From Geminicoccus harenae (GTDB taxonomy: Bacteria > Pseudomonadota > Alphaproteobacteria > Geminicoccales > Geminicoccaceae), in NCBI RefSeq assembly GCF_019800005.1, contig NZ_JABGCL010000006.1, positions 124,001 to 188,000 of the forward strand: DNA of 64,000 nt, read 5' to 3'. Positions 26,157 through 35,228 of this stretch are shown one piece after another. Position numbers and translations under genes: made by a program. How positions within the stretch are numbered: the first letter of the stretch is position 1; every line of letters starts with the position of its first letter. The notes under the pieces were generated by a model. That model worked only from the letters and a program-made list of their open reading frames with translations. It did not search any database and had not been told where the DNA came from.

Positions 26157-27173
26157 ATGAAACTGGCGCGTCGCGAATTCACCATTGGCAGCCTGCTCGC
26201 GGCAGGCACTGCCGGCCTGCCGATCATGGTCAAGGCCCAGGAGGGCAAGACCGTGGCCCTGCTGTTCGACAGCCTGGTGTCGCCCTTCTGGGTCTCGGGC
26301 CTCGAGATCATGAAGGAGAAGGGCAAGGCCAACGGCTGGGAGCTCCTGGAGAACATCTCGAACTTCGACGACAACAAGCAGTTCGAGCAGGTCAAGGCGA
26401 TGATCGCCCGCAAGGTGGACGGGATCCTGATCATCCAGACCGATTCCAAGGCGGTGATCCCGGCCATTCGGGCGGCCAACGAGGCCAACATCCCGATGGT
26501 CCACTTCAACCGCCCGCCGGCCGAATCGGATGCCTACTCGGTCGCCATCCAGGCCGACAACCGCCAGATCACGCGCGACACCGTGCAGTTCATGGTGGAC
26601 GAGGCCAAGCGCCGGGGCGGCCAGTACAAGGCCTGCATCCTGATCGGCGACCTGGGCGACGTGAACGCCATCCAGCGCCGCGACGGCTTCTTCGACATCG
26701 TCGACCAGAACCAGGACATCATCGAGGTGGTGGCCCGCGTCGCCACCGAGTGGAACGCCGACAAGGCCTTCGCCGGGCTGATGAACGCGCTCCAGGCCAA
26801 CCCGGACATCAACTTCCTGTTCACCTCGTCGGACTTCATGCACCCGCAGATCCAGCAGGTGCTCGAGACCTTCGACATGTGGAAGAAGCGCGACGAGGAA
26901 GGCCACGTCATCTTCGGCGGCTTCGACGGCGACGACGGCGCCTACCAGCGCATCGTGGACGGCTATCTCGATGCCTGCGGCGTGCAGAACCTGTTCCTGG
27001 AGGTCGACATGGCCTTCCAGGCCTTCCAGGACATGTGGGCCGGCAAGAAGCCCGAGAAGCTCCTGATGGACCCTGGCTTCGTGATCACCCAGGAGAACAA
27101 GGACCAGGTCCGCGACGAGATGTGGGGCTACATCGTCTGGGAGAAGAACGGCGGCAAGCCGATCTCCGGTTGA
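26157..27173 (+). CDS. Sugar ABC importer substrate-binding protein (RbsB-like, Peripla_BP_4)
   Basis: Periplasmic binding protein of 338 residues. The N-terminus ARREFTIGSLLAAG resembles a twin-arginine signal, so Tat export is possible, with cleavage near AQEGKT. The mature protein has the ribose-binding fold: KTVALLFDSLVSPFWVSGLE, then the DGILIIQTDSKAVIPAI hinge, and FGGFDGDDGAYQRIVDGY in the second lobe. It is first in the order binding protein, permease, ATPase, permease. A strong hairpin after the gene probably allows more of it to be made than of the membrane subunits. The sugar or polyol carried is not deducible. Confidence 0.92.
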   Translation: MKLARREFTIGSLLAAGTAGLPIMVKAQEGKTVALLFDSLVSPFWVSGLEIMKEKGKANGWELLENISNFDDNKQFEQVKAMIARKVDGILIIQTDSKAVIPAIRAANEANIPMVHFNRPPAESDAYSVAIQADNRQITRDTVQFMVDEAKRRGGQYKACILIGDLGDVNAIQRRDGFFDIVDQNQDIIEVVARVATEWNADKAFAGLMNALQANPDINFLFTSSDFMHPQIQQVLETFDMWKKRDEEGHVIFGGFDGDDGAYQRIVDGYLDACGVQNLFLEVDMAFQAFQDMWAGKKPEKLLMDPGFVITQENKDQVRDEMWGYIVWEKNGGKPISG

Positions 27174-27192
27174 GTTCCACCAGTTCGTCCTG

Positions 27193-27214
27193 GCGGGCGG
27201 CACCTGCCGCCCGC
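27193..27214 (+). terminator. Strong intra-operon hairpin after the binding-protein gene
   Basis: GCGGGCGGCA (27193-27202) and TGCCGCCCGC (27205-27214) form an exact inverted repeat separated by CC, 19 bp after the stop, followed by TTCATT. Such a hairpin between a binding-protein gene and its permease usually acts as a partial terminator or mRNA-end stabiliser. Confidence 0.65.
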
Positions 27215-27249
27215 TTCATTCCGATCACGCGCCCTTTGCTGGAATCGTT

Positions 27250-28293
27250 ATGACCCCGGCGCAGACGACGAGGCTCGATCGACCCGGTCTGGCGCCGGGG
27301 CTGCCGCTCTGGCGGCGCCTGTTGCTGTCCGAATATCTCGTCCTGTTCCTGACCGTCGTCTATGTCGCCGGGATGGCGCTGATCGTGCCGGAGATCCTGG
27401 CGGCCGACACCTGGCGGGACATCCTGGCGGCGATGATCCCGCTGCTGATCGTGGCGATCGGGCAGATGTTCGTGCTGGTGGTGGCCGGCATCGACCTGTC
27501 GGCCACCTCCGTCCTGGCATTCTCCAGCGTGCTGGGTGCCGCCGTGATCACCATGGATGGCGGGCCGCTGGTGGGCATGCCGGCCTTCCTGGTGGTGGCG
27601 GTCGGCATCCTCGCCTTCATGGCGGTGGGCGGGGCGGTCGGCGCCTTCAACGGGGCCTGCACCACGCGCTTCAACATGCCGCCCTTCATCGTGACGCTGA
27701 CCACGATGATGTTCTTCTCCGGGGCCGCCATCTGGGTCACCACCCTGCTCACCGACGACGGCAGCTCGATCGGCTCGCTCCCGCGGGAGTTCGTGTTCAT
27801 CGGCCAGGGGCGGGTGTTCGAGCTGCCTTTCTCCTTGCTGATCGCCCTGGCGGTGGGCCTGCTGGCCCATGTGGCGCTCAGCCATTCCCTGTTCGGCCGC
27901 TGGCTGTTCGCGATCGGCATCAACCCGAATGCCGCCGCGGTCTCGGGCGTGCCGGTGCGCCGGACGATGTTCTGGGCCTACGTGATCTCTGGTGCCTGTG
28001 CTGGCTTGGCCGCGGTGATCTACACCGCCCGGCTCGAGACCGGCACGCCGGTGCTGGGCCAGCGCATCCTGCTGGACGTGGTCGGTGCGGCGGTGATCGG
28101 CGGCGTGTCGCTCTTCGGCGGCAAGGCCAAGGTGCTCTGGGTGGTGTTCGGCGCCCTGTTCCTGACCGTGGTCGACAAGGGGCTGCAGCTCCTAGGCCTG
28201 TCGCTGGCCGGCGTGTTCGCGATCAAGGGCGGGGTGATCCTGCTGGCTGCGATCGTGGACGCGCAGCGCCAGCGCCTGAAGGGACGCGGCTGA
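27250..28293 (+). CDS. Sugar ABC importer permease (RbsC-like), first
   Basis: Inner-membrane permease of 347 residues with about ten hydrophobic segments and the family motif VVAGIDLSATSVLAF, which replaces the usual DLSVGS. Further conserved elements are FNMPPFIVTLTTMMFFSGAA and VIGGVSLFGGKAKVLWVVFGAL. It begins at ATG 27250, 76 bp after the binding-protein stop, and its TGA overlaps the ATPase ATG (TGATG). It is paired with a second, distinct permease after the ATPase, so the channel is probably a heterodimer. Confidence 0.92.
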   Translation: MTPAQTTRLDRPGLAPGLPLWRRLLLSEYLVLFLTVVYVAGMALIVPEILAADTWRDILAAMIPLLIVAIGQMFVLVVAGIDLSATSVLAFSSVLGAAVITMDGGPLVGMPAFLVVAVGILAFMAVGGAVGAFNGACTTRFNMPPFIVTLTTMMFFSGAAIWVTTLLTDDGSSIGSLPREFVFIGQGRVFELPFSLLIALAVGLLAHVALSHSLFGRWLFAIGINPNAAAVSGVPVRRTMFWAYVISGACAGLAAVIYTARLETGTPVLGQRILLDVVGAAVIGGVSLFGGKAKVLWVVFGALFLTVVDKGLQLLGLSLAGVFAIKGGVILLAAIVDAQRQRLKGRG

Positions 28294-29849
28294 TGTTCCA
28301 AAAGCAGGTGCAGGCGCCGGTCCAGGCACCCCTGCTGGCTGTCCGCGGCCTGTGCAAGAGCTTCTTCGGCGTGCAGGTGCTCCACGATGTCGGCTTCGAG
28401 CTCGCCCCTGGCCGGGCACTCGGTCTGATCGGCGAGAACGGCTCGGGCAAGTCGACCACGATGAACATCCTGGGCGGCATCCACCAGCCGGACCGGGGCG
28501 AGATGGTGCTGGACGGCCAGCCCTACCGGCCCAAGGGGCCCAAGGACGCGGAAGCCGCCGGGATCGCCTTCATCCACCAGGAGCTGAACCTCTTCAAGAA
28601 CCTGTCGATCGAGGAGAATTTGTTCATCGGCGGGTTCCCGAAGCTGGTCCGGGGCCTGCCCTTCATCGACCGGCGCAAGGTGCGCACCCGGGCGAAGGAA
28701 CTGTTGGCCGCCATCGACCTGGACCTCGATCCCGCGACCCTGGTGAGCCGCCTGTCCCAGGGCGAGCGCCAGCTCGTCGAGATCGCCAAGGCGCTGGGCT
28801 CCGATGCCCGCATCGTCATCTTCGACGAGCCCACCACCTCGCTCACCGCGCGCGAGACCGAGCGGCTGTTCGGCCAGATCCAGCGCCTCAAGGGCCGGGG
28901 CATCGCGATCGTCTATATCAGCCACATCCTGTCGGACGTGATGCGGCTGACCGACGACATCGTGGTGCTGCGTGATGGCCACGTGGTGGCGACCGCACCC
29001 ACCCGCCAGATGACGGTGGACAAGCTGATCACCTCGATGGTCGGCCGGACGATCGACCAGATCTACCCGCCGCGCGCCAGCCGGCCGCGCGAGGGCCAGC
29101 CGGTGCTGGAGGTCGAGAAGCTGACTCAGCCCGGCATGATCAAGGACGTGAGCTTCCAGGTCCGCCAGGGCGAGGTGGTCGGCATCTCCGGCCTGATGGG
29201 CTCCGGGCGCTCCGAGATGGCCCGGATCCTGTTCGGCCTGGACCCTTATGCCTCCGGCCGGATCCTGGTGGACGGCCAGCCCCTGGAGCGGCCGACGCCC
29301 GAGGTCGCCATGGCGCGCGGCATCGCGTTCCTCACCGAGGACCGCCGGGCCGAGGGGCTGATGATGGACGGCCCGATCGCCGACAATCTCGCCTTGCCGT
29401 CCTTGCCCAACTTTGCCGGCGGATTCGGCCGCCTGATCGAGCGGACCCGGCTGGGTGACGCCGTGGAGCGCACCGGGCGCGACGTGCAGGTGAACGCCCG
29501 GGACTTCGTGCAGACGCTGGTGAAGAACCTGTCCGGCGGCAACCAGCAGAAGGTGGTGATCGGCAAGTGGCTGTTGCGCAGCCCGCGCCTGTTCATCCTG
29601 GACGAACCGACCCGCGGCATCGACGTCGGCGCCAAGTACGAGGTCTACAAGATCATCAACGAGTTGGCGGGGCAGGGGACCGGCGTCCTGGTGATCAGCT
29701 CGGAGATCGAGGAGCTGATCGGCATCTGCGACCGGATCCTGGTGATGAGCCATGGCGAGATCCGCGCCGGCTATGACCGGGCGAAGTTCGACCGCGAGCG
29801 GATCATGCGCAGTGCGATGTGGGACAGCGTGACGAAGGGTGGCCGATGA
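28293..29849 (+). CDS. Sugar ABC importer ATPase with two nucleotide-binding domains (RbsA-like)
   Basis: A 518-residue duplicated ATPase. Domain 1 has Walker A GENGSGKST, signature LSQGERQLVEIAKAL and Walker B IVIFDEPTTSL. Domain 2 has a degenerate P-loop (GLMGSGRSE, the catalytic Lys replaced by Arg), signature LSGGNQQKVVIGKWL and Walker B LFILDEPTRGIDVG. One active and one degenerate site is the normal RbsA/MglA pattern. It is translationally coupled to both flanking permeases. Confidence 0.95.
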   Translation: MFQKQVQAPVQAPLLAVRGLCKSFFGVQVLHDVGFELAPGRALGLIGENGSGKSTTMNILGGIHQPDRGEMVLDGQPYRPKGPKDAEAAGIAFIHQELNLFKNLSIEENLFIGGFPKLVRGLPFIDRRKVRTRAKELLAAIDLDLDPATLVSRLSQGERQLVEIAKALGSDARIVIFDEPTTSLTARETERLFGQIQRLKGRGIAIVYISHILSDVMRLTDDIVVLRDGHVVATAPTRQMTVDKLITSMVGRTIDQIYPPRASRPREGQPVLEVEKLTQPGMIKDVSFQVRQGEVVGISGLMGSGRSEMARILFGLDPYASGRILVDGQPLERPTPEVAMARGIAFLTEDRRAEGLMMDGPIADNLALPSLPNFAGGFGRLIERTRLGDAVERTGRDVQVNARDFVQTLVKNLSGGNQQKVVIGKWLLRSPRLFILDEPTRGIDVGAKYEVYKIINELAGQGTGVLVISSEIEELIGICDRILVMSHGEIRAGYDRAKFDRERIMRSAMWDSVTKGGR

Positions 29850-30829
29850 GCCCTGCCGACAGCCGCAAGATCCGCCTGCTGCTCCTGCAGAATGCGCCGC
29901 TGATCCTGTTCCTCGTGCTGGTGCTGGTGTTCGGCTCCCTGTCCGAGCGCTTCCTCAGCCCGACCAACTTCATGAACATCGTCACCCAGGCAGCACATAT
30001 CGCGATCATCGCGATCGGCATGACCTTCGTGCTGCTGGTGGCGGGCATCGACCTGTCGGTCGGCGCCAACATGTATGCGAGCTGCATCGTGGTGGCCCTC
30101 TACATGAAGGGCTGGAACCCCGTGTTCGGCTTCGCCGTGGCCGGGTTCCTGGGCCTCCTGTTCGGCGCGGTGAACGCCTTCGTCATCACGCGCCTGCGCG
30201 TGCCGGCCTTCATCGCGACGCTGGCCACCCTGTTCGTCGGCCGCGCCATCGCGCTCTATCTGTCCGGCGTGAAGATGATCCCGTTCGGCAAGGAGATCCT
30301 CCTGCTCGGACGCACGACCTGGCTGGGCCTGCCCGTGCCGATCTGGATCTTCCTCCTGGTGTTCGTGATCGCCTGGGTGACGCTTAGGCTCACCACCTAT
30401 GGCCGCCAGGTCTATGCCGTGGGTGCGGACCCGGAGGCCGCAGCCAAGGCCGGCATCGACGTCCGGCGTATCCTGTTCTCGGTCTACTGTATCGCCGGGG
30501 TGTGCGCGGCCATCGGCGGGCTGGTCTCGGCCAGCCAGGTAGCCGCCGCGTCCTCGACCTTCGGCTTCCAGAAGGAATTCCCGGTGATCGCCGCCGCCGT
30601 GCTGGGCGGCACCTCGCTGTTCGGCGGGAGGGGTGGCGTGGTCGGCACCGTGTTCGGCGCGATCCTGATCCAGACCGTCGAGAACGGCCTCGTGATGATC
30701 AACGCCGACCCTTACGTCTATCCGCTGGTGGTCAGCGCCATCATCTTCATCGCGGTGCTGGTCGACAGCCTGCGCACGGGGATGCTGGAGCGCCTGGAGC
30801 GGCGCAAGATCCGGGTCGAGACGGCCTGA
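29846..30829 (+). CDS. Sugar ABC importer permease (RbsC-like), second
   Basis: Permease of 327 residues starting at ATG 29846, overlapping the ATPase stop (ATGA). It shows the complete RbsC signature LLVAGIDLSVGANMY, then FVITRLRVPAFIATLATLF and VLGGTSLFGGRGGVVGTVFGA. It is clearly diverged from the first permease, consistent with a two-permease importer. It ends the transporter operon. The gene after it (30866) is unrelated but only 36 bp away. Confidence 0.93.
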   Translation: MSPADSRKIRLLLLQNAPLILFLVLVLVFGSLSERFLSPTNFMNIVTQAAHIAIIAIGMTFVLLVAGIDLSVGANMYASCIVVALYMKGWNPVFGFAVAGFLGLLFGAVNAFVITRLRVPAFIATLATLFVGRAIALYLSGVKMIPFGKEILLLGRTTWLGLPVPIWIFLLVFVIAWVTLRLTTYGRQVYAVGADPEAAAKAGIDVRRILFSVYCIAGVCAAIGGLVSASQVAAASSTFGFQKEFPVIAAAVLGGTSLFGGRGGVVGTVFGAILIQTVENGLVMINADPYVYPLVVSAIIFIAVLVDSLRTGMLERLERRKIRVETA

Positions 30830-30865
30830 CGAGGTCGCGGCCGGCGGAGATACGGAGGCTTCTGG

Positions 30866-31456
30866 ATGGTCACGCGCAGCGCGGACCTGGTCGTCATCGG
30901 CGACAGCGAGGCGGAGCTTCGCGAGGTGCTGGCTGAATTCGGCCTGCCGGAGGGGCCGTTGCCGGACCCCGACCGGCTGCGTGCAGCGCTCGGTGAATTG
31001 CGGGACCATCCGGCCAACCGCGGCGAGGTCGGGGCGAGTGCGGTCATCGGCCGGTACCACTTCCCCCTGCGCCGGACCCTCTATGCGGCGCTGGTCGCCA
31101 CGGTGAAGAGCGCTGGCGCCGTGGTCGCGGCACTGGCCAACCCCACGGCCGGCGGCATCGCCGCAGCCTTGGTGGTCCTCGACACGATCGAGAAGGCGGC
31201 AACCCTGATCTCGCGGCTGGACGAGCGGGAGGTCCTGGTGCTGGAAGCGCTCGCCAGCGCCACGGCCAGGAATCAGGCACGGGATCCCGGGGCCGACAGC
31301 GCCAGCCTGGAGGAGGTGGCGGCCGTGCTGGCGGAGCGGGACGAAGCCGTCCCGGACCTCGCGAACATCCTTCAGGCGATGTCCGATCCGGGCGGGCGGC
31401 GGGGCGTCCGCCGCATCGAGCGGGACGGGCTGACCCGCTACGCCGTCATCTACTGA
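30866..31456 (+). CDS. Uncharacterised protein with hydrophobic core and winged-helix-like tail
   Basis: A 196-residue protein that I do not recognise. The N-terminal part is acidic and helical. Residues about 73-107 are hydrophobic (TLYAALVATVKSAGAVVAAL and the following helix). The C-terminal part (EREVLVLEALASATARNQ, EEVAAVLAERDEAVPDLANI, then GVRRIERDGLTRYAV) has the helix-helix-hairpin rhythm of a winged helix. A GGAGG precedes its ATG. It lies 36 bp after the sugar importer, so it could be co-transcribed, and ends 14 bp from the convergent dehydrogenase. Confidence 0.65.
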   Translation: MVTRSADLVVIGDSEAELREVLAEFGLPEGPLPDPDRLRAALGELRDHPANRGEVGASAVIGRYHFPLRRTLYAALVATVKSAGAVVAALANPTAGGIAAALVVLDTIEKAATLISRLDEREVLVLEALASATARNQARDPGADSASLEEVAAVLAERDEAVPDLANILQAMSDPGGRRGVRRIERDGLTRYAVIY

Positions 31457-31470
31457 CGCACTGCCGGTAC

Positions 31471-33879
31471 TCAGCCACGCAGGCGCAGGTTCTCGGGGTC
31501 GAACAGGGGCTCGCTGGCAACCACCGCGGCGCGCCGTTCGCCCAGCACCTCCACCTCCAGCCGCGTACCCGGCAAGGCATGGGATCGGGTGACATAGGCC
31601 AGGGCGATCGACCGGCCGATCCGGTGGCCGAAGCCGGCCGAGCCGACCAGGCCCACCTGCTGTTCCCCGTCCAGCACCCTCGCCACCGCGACCGCGTCGC
31701 CGTCCCCGTCCTCCAGGAGCAGGGGGACAAAGCAATCGCGGAAACCAGCCTCCTTGCGGGCGATCAGGCGCTCCCTGCCCATGAAGCCCGGCTTGGTCAG
31801 GTCGACGAACCGGTCCAGCCCGGCCTCGAACGGCGTATACTCGATCACCAGGTCGGCGCCCCAGGACCGGTAGCACTTCTCCAGCCGCATGGACTCCAGG
31901 GCATAGATGCCGAAATGGCGCAGGCCGAACGCCTGCCCGGCCGCCATCACCCGGCCATATACCTCACGCACATGCTCCATCGGCACGTGCAGCTCATAGC
32001 CGAGCTCCCCGGCATAGGAGAGCCGCATCGCCCGCACCGGCGCCGAACCGATCGTGCCTGTGCGGACCGCCATCCACGGGAACGCGGCATTGTCCAGCGG
32101 GAGGTCGGTGAGCGCCGCCATGATCTCGCGGGAGCGGGGGCCGGTCAGCACCAGCGTGTCGAACCGTGCCGTGACATCGATGATCGCCACGCCATCTGCC
32201 GGCAGGTGCCAGGCCAGCGTGTCGAAGTCGTGATGCTGGGCGGAGGAGGCGGAGCAGAGGTAGAAGCGATCCTCGGCCAGGCGCGCCACGGTGAACTCCG
32301 AGCGGATGCCTCCCTGCGGCGTCAGCGCATAGGCCAGGCTGACCCGCCCGGGCTTCGGCAGCCGGCTGCACAGAACCAAGTCCAGGAAGGCAGCGGCCTG
32401 CGGCCCGCTCACTTCGAGCTTGGTGAAGCCCGGCAGGTCCAGGAGGCCCGCGCGCTCATGCACCGCCCGCACCTCCTCGCCCACCAGCCCGTGCCAGCCC
32501 GGCCGGCGGAAGGATGGCGTCTCCGCGCTTGCCGGGCCGAAGAAGGTCGGCCGTTCCCAGCCGCCGCGCGCCCCGAACCTGGCCCCTTCGGTCTTGAGCA
32601 GGTCGTAAAGCGGCGAGGTCTTCATCGGCCGGTGGGCCGGCCATTCCCTCGTCGGGTAGCCGATCTCGTACTCGTTCTCGTATAGCTCCAGCGCCTTGGC
32701 GAGGGTGTAGGACCTGGTGGCGAAGCCGGTGAACCGGCGGCTGTCCAGGCTTAGCACGTCCCATTCCGGCTCGCCCTGGGTGATCCAGTCGGCGATGATC
32801 TTGCCGGCCCCGCCGCCCTGGCAGATGCCGAAGCTGAACGCGGCGCAGTGCCAGAAATTGGTGAGCCCATGGGCCGGGCCCAGCAGCGGCAGCCCGTCCG
32901 GCGTGTAGGGGATCGGCCCGTTGACTACGCGGCGCACGCCGACGCTGCCCAGGATCGGCACGCGCGCGCAGGCCAGCTCGATATATTTCTCCAGCCGCTC
33001 CAGGTCGTCGTTCCAGAGCTGGTTGGCAAAATCCTCGGGCAGACCGTCGAGCCAGGCCGCCTTCGCATTCTCCTTCTCGTAGGGCCCCAGCAGCAGGCCC
33101 TTGCGCTCCTGGCGCAGGTAATAGCTGTCGTCCGGGTCGCGCAGCAGCGGCAGGAGGCCAGGCCGCTCCTCCAGCTCGGGGATCGCCTCGGTCACCAGAT
33201 ACTGGTGCTCCATGGTGACCACCGGCAGGTCGAGCCCGACCATGGCGCCGAGCTCAGCCGCCCGGTAGCCCGCGGCATTCACCACATGCTCGGCCTCGAT
33301 CACGCCGTCCGGGGTGGTGAGCTGCCAGTAGCCGTTGTTGCCCCTTGTGATCGCCGTGACCGGGCAGTTGCGCCGGATCTCGGCACCGGCCGCGCGTGCT
33401 TCGGTTGCGAGCGCCTGGGTCACCATCGAGGGGTCGATGTCCCCGTCCAGGGGGTCGAGCAGGGCGCCGGTGAGCCCGTGCAGCTCGAGGAACGGGTAGA
33501 GCTCCTTCGCCTCGGCGGGCGACAGCACCTGGAACTCCAGGCCTTGAGCGCGCGCCATGCCGGTGACGTGCCGGAACTCGTCGAGCCGGTCCCGTGACTG
33601 GGCCAGGCGCAGGGAGCCGGTGACATGGTAGGTCACGCCATGGGCGGGGTCGGCAGCGAGGCGGCGGTACATTTCCAGGCTGTAGGCCTGCATGCGCATC
33701 ACCGGCCAGGAGCCGGAGAAGGTCGGGGTGTTGCCGGCGGCGTGCCAGGTCGAGCCGGAGGTGAGCTCTGACTTCTCCAGGAGCAGCAGGTCCTGCCAGC
33801 CCGCCCGGGCCAGGTGCCAGAGCGTGCTCACCCCGGCGATCCCGCCGCCGACCACCACGACCCGAGCCTGGCTGCGCAT
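31471..33879 (-). CDS. Dimethylglycine/sarcosine dehydrogenase-like FAD oxidoreductase fused to GcvT
   Basis: An 802-residue enzyme with a DAO FAD domain (about residues 1-370, Rossmann motif VVVVGGGIAGVST), a bridging FAO_M segment, a GcvT aminomethyltransferase domain (about 430-700) and a GcvT C-terminal barrel. GSTWHAAG carries the His that binds FAD covalently in dimethylglycine and sarcosine dehydrogenases. These enzymes oxidise an N-methyl group, hand the C1 unit to tetrahydrofolate and give electrons to ETF, which is encoded in this window (43989-45679). ATG 33879 with a GGGAGGG ribosome site was chosen, and the longer open frame upstream is not protein-like. The exact methylamine is uncertain. 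Confidence 0.9.
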   Translation of the reverse strand: MRSQARVVVVGGGIAGVSTLWHLARAGWQDLLLLEKSELTSGSTWHAAGNTPTFSGSWPVMRMQAYSLEMYRRLAADPAHGVTYHVTGSLRLAQSRDRLDEFRHVTGMARAQGLEFQVLSPAEAKELYPFLELHGLTGALLDPLDGDIDPSMVTQALATEARAAGAEIRRNCPVTAITRGNNGYWQLTTPDGVIEAEHVVNAAGYRAAELGAMVGLDLPVVTMEHQYLVTEAIPELEERPGLLPLLRDPDDSYYLRQERKGLLLGPYEKENAKAAWLDGLPEDFANQLWNDDLERLEKYIELACARVPILGSVGVRRVVNGPIPYTPDGLPLLGPAHGLTNFWHCAAFSFGICQGGGAGKIIADWITQGEPEWDVLSLDSRRFTGFATRSYTLAKALELYENEYEIGYPTREWPAHRPMKTSPLYDLLKTEGARFGARGGWERPTFFGPASAETPSFRRPGWHGLVGEEVRAVHERAGLLDLPGFTKLEVSGPQAAAFLDLVLCSRLPKPGRVSLAYALTPQGGIRSEFTVARLAEDRFYLCSASSAQHHDFDTLAWHLPADGVAIIDVTARFDTLVLTGPRSREIMAALTDLPLDNAAFPWMAVRTGTIGSAPVRAMRLSYAGELGYELHVPMEHVREVYGRVMAAGQAFGLRHFGIYALESMRLEKCYRSWGADLVIEYTPFEAGLDRFVDLTKPGFMGRERLIARKEAGFRDCFVPLLLEDGDGDAVAVARVLDGEQQVGLVGSAGFGHRIGRSIALAYVTRSHALPGTRLEVEVLGERRAAVVASEPLFDPENLRLRG

Positions 33880-33948
33880 CTCGTCCCTCCCGCCTGTCGC
33901 GACCCATCCATGGCGCGATCGGCGCGTCGACACCATCTTCAGAGCGGC

Positions 33949-34356
33949 ATGCCACCGACAAAGGGCGAACGGGTGAGGAAGATCCAGCCAGCGGCCGGCC
34001 TGGCCGCCTCGATCCTGCTGCTGGCGGCCTGCGCCCCCGACTTCGTCGACAACCCGCCGCCGGTCCGCCCGCTGGCGGAGGTCGGCGGACCGGTCGAGCG
34101 CGACCCGGGCCTGCCGTCGCCGGGCACGGTGATCCCGACCACGCCCAAGCCCGTGGACGTGGTGACCCCGCCGCCCGTGCCGGACCCGGGTGCGAGGCTG
34201 CAGCCTGACGAGAATCCGCCGCTGCCGCCCGCTGCGACTCGCGAGCCGCCGCCGACGGCGCCGGTGTGGCCGGCACCGCCGCCGAACTATGGCCGGACGC
34301 GCGAAGGCGCCGCCCCCTTGAACATCCCGAACCGGCCACCGGCGGCCTGGCGGTAG
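33949..34356 (+). CDS. Small proline-rich lipoprotein
   Basis: A 135-residue predicted lipoprotein of unknown function. The lipobox LLLAAC follows a basic n-region (RKIQPAAG), so it should be lipidated and sit in the envelope. The mature chain is very rich in Pro, with repeated PP and TPPP segments and no recognisable domain, and it ends NIPNRPPAAWR. GTG 33973 would give a more classical signal starting at RKIQ and is the alternative start. It diverges from the dehydrogenase gene and is followed 5 bp later by a GNAT gene. Confidence 0.72.
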   Translation: MPPTKGERVRKIQPAAGLAASILLLAACAPDFVDNPPPVRPLAEVGGPVERDPGLPSPGTVIPTTPKPVDVVTPPPVPDPGARLQPDENPPLPPAATREPPPTAPVWPAPPPNYGRTREGAAPLNIPNRPPAAWR

Positions 34357-34361
34357 CGGCA

Positions 34362-34829
34362 ATGGCAGGGTCGCAGAGCGGGTTCCTGGTCCGTCCGGCC
34401 GGTATTGCCGACGTGCCGGCCCTGTTCCGCATCCGCACCGCGGTGGTGGAGAACGCGATGACCACCGCGGAACTGGCCGCCCTGGGCATCACGCCGTCAA
34501 GCATCGCCGCGGACCTGGACCGCGGCGAGGCCGTCGCCTGGCTGGCGCTGTGCGGTGGCCAGGAGGCCGGGTTCTCGATGGTGCGGTCGGCGGAGGGCGA
34601 CGTGTTCGCGCTGTTCGTCCTGCCGACATATGAAGGCCGGGGCATCGGCCGCGCCCTGCTGCGCGAGGCCGAGCGGTGGCTGGCGGATCGCGGGGTGGTG
34701 GAGGCCTGGCTGTGCACCGGTGCCGAGCCCGGCCTGCGTGCGCCGGGCTTCTACCGTGCCGCCGGCTGGCGGGAGGCCGGACGGATGCCGGACGGGCAGC
34801 TCCGCTTCGTCCGCTCGCTCCGCGGCTGA
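34362..34829 (+). CDS. GNAT family N-acetyltransferase
   Basis: A 155-residue acetyl-CoA-dependent acyltransferase. The N-terminal strand VRPAGIADVPALFRIR, the core VFALFVLPTYEGRGIGRALL with the Q/RxxGxG/A-type pyrophosphate loop (EGRGIGRA), and the terminal FYRAAGWREAGR are typical. The substrate is unknown. It starts at ATG 34362, 5 bp after the lipoprotein stop. Confidence 0.9.
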   Translation: MAGSQSGFLVRPAGIADVPALFRIRTAVVENAMTTAELAALGITPSSIAADLDRGEAVAWLALCGGQEAGFSMVRSAEGDVFALFVLPTYEGRGIGRALLREAERWLADRGVVEAWLCTGAEPGLRAPGFYRAAGWREAGRMPDGQLRFVRSLRG

Positions 34830-34834
34830 AGGCG

Positions 34835-35014
34835 TCAGCCGGAGAAGGCGGCGAGGATCACCGGCATGGCGCCGAGCACGGCGACGAAGGCCACCAAGCC
34901 CGCGACCTCCAGCAGTCGGCTGAGCAGGTCGGCGCCCAGCCTGGTACGGTTCTTCCAGCGGCCGATCCGAGACGAGAGCGGGCGGGCGGGCCAGCCCGGC
35001 ACGGTAGCGATCAT
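34835..35014 (-). CDS. Small single-helix membrane protein
   Basis: A 59-residue protein with a basic N-terminal half (GRWKNRTRLGADLLSRL) and one C-terminal helix (LVAFVAVLGAMPVILAAF). The ATG at 35014 has an AAGGAG ribosome site 8 bp upstream, which supports it as a real gene. No family is recognised. It is convergent with the GNAT gene (5 bp gap) and diverges from the MscS-type channel gene, sharing its control region. Confidence 0.55.
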   Translation of the reverse strand: MIATVPGWPARPLSSRIGRWKNRTRLGADLLSRLLEVAGLVAFVAVLGAMPVILAAFSG

Positions 35015-35055
35015 TGGAGCGTCTCCTTCACGCCCGGTGTGCACCGGCACCCGGT

Positions 35056-35125
35056 TTACGCAGGCAGATGACGCATGTTCACGTAACGTTCCAAGATCAT
35101 CAAGCGTAAAACGAGAACATTACGC
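35056..35125. promoter_or_regulatory. Divergent control region with repeated TTACGC/GCGTAA motifs upstream of mscS-type gene
   Basis: TTACGC occurs at 35056-35061. GCGTAA (35104-35109) and TTACGC (35120-35125) form an inverted repeat with a 10-bp spacer. CACGTAACG lies between them. The segment is A+T-rich relative to its flanks and separates the small membrane protein from the channel gene, so it probably holds the promoters and an operator. No regulator can be named. Confidence 0.4.
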
Positions 35126-35228
35126 GAAATGTCGAGGGCTGTTGCCTGTCGCTAGATGGCGGCGCTTGCCCAGCCGGACCGGCCGTGCGAGCGCAGGCCC
35201 TGTGTGAATTGCCGTCTGGCGCACCGAC

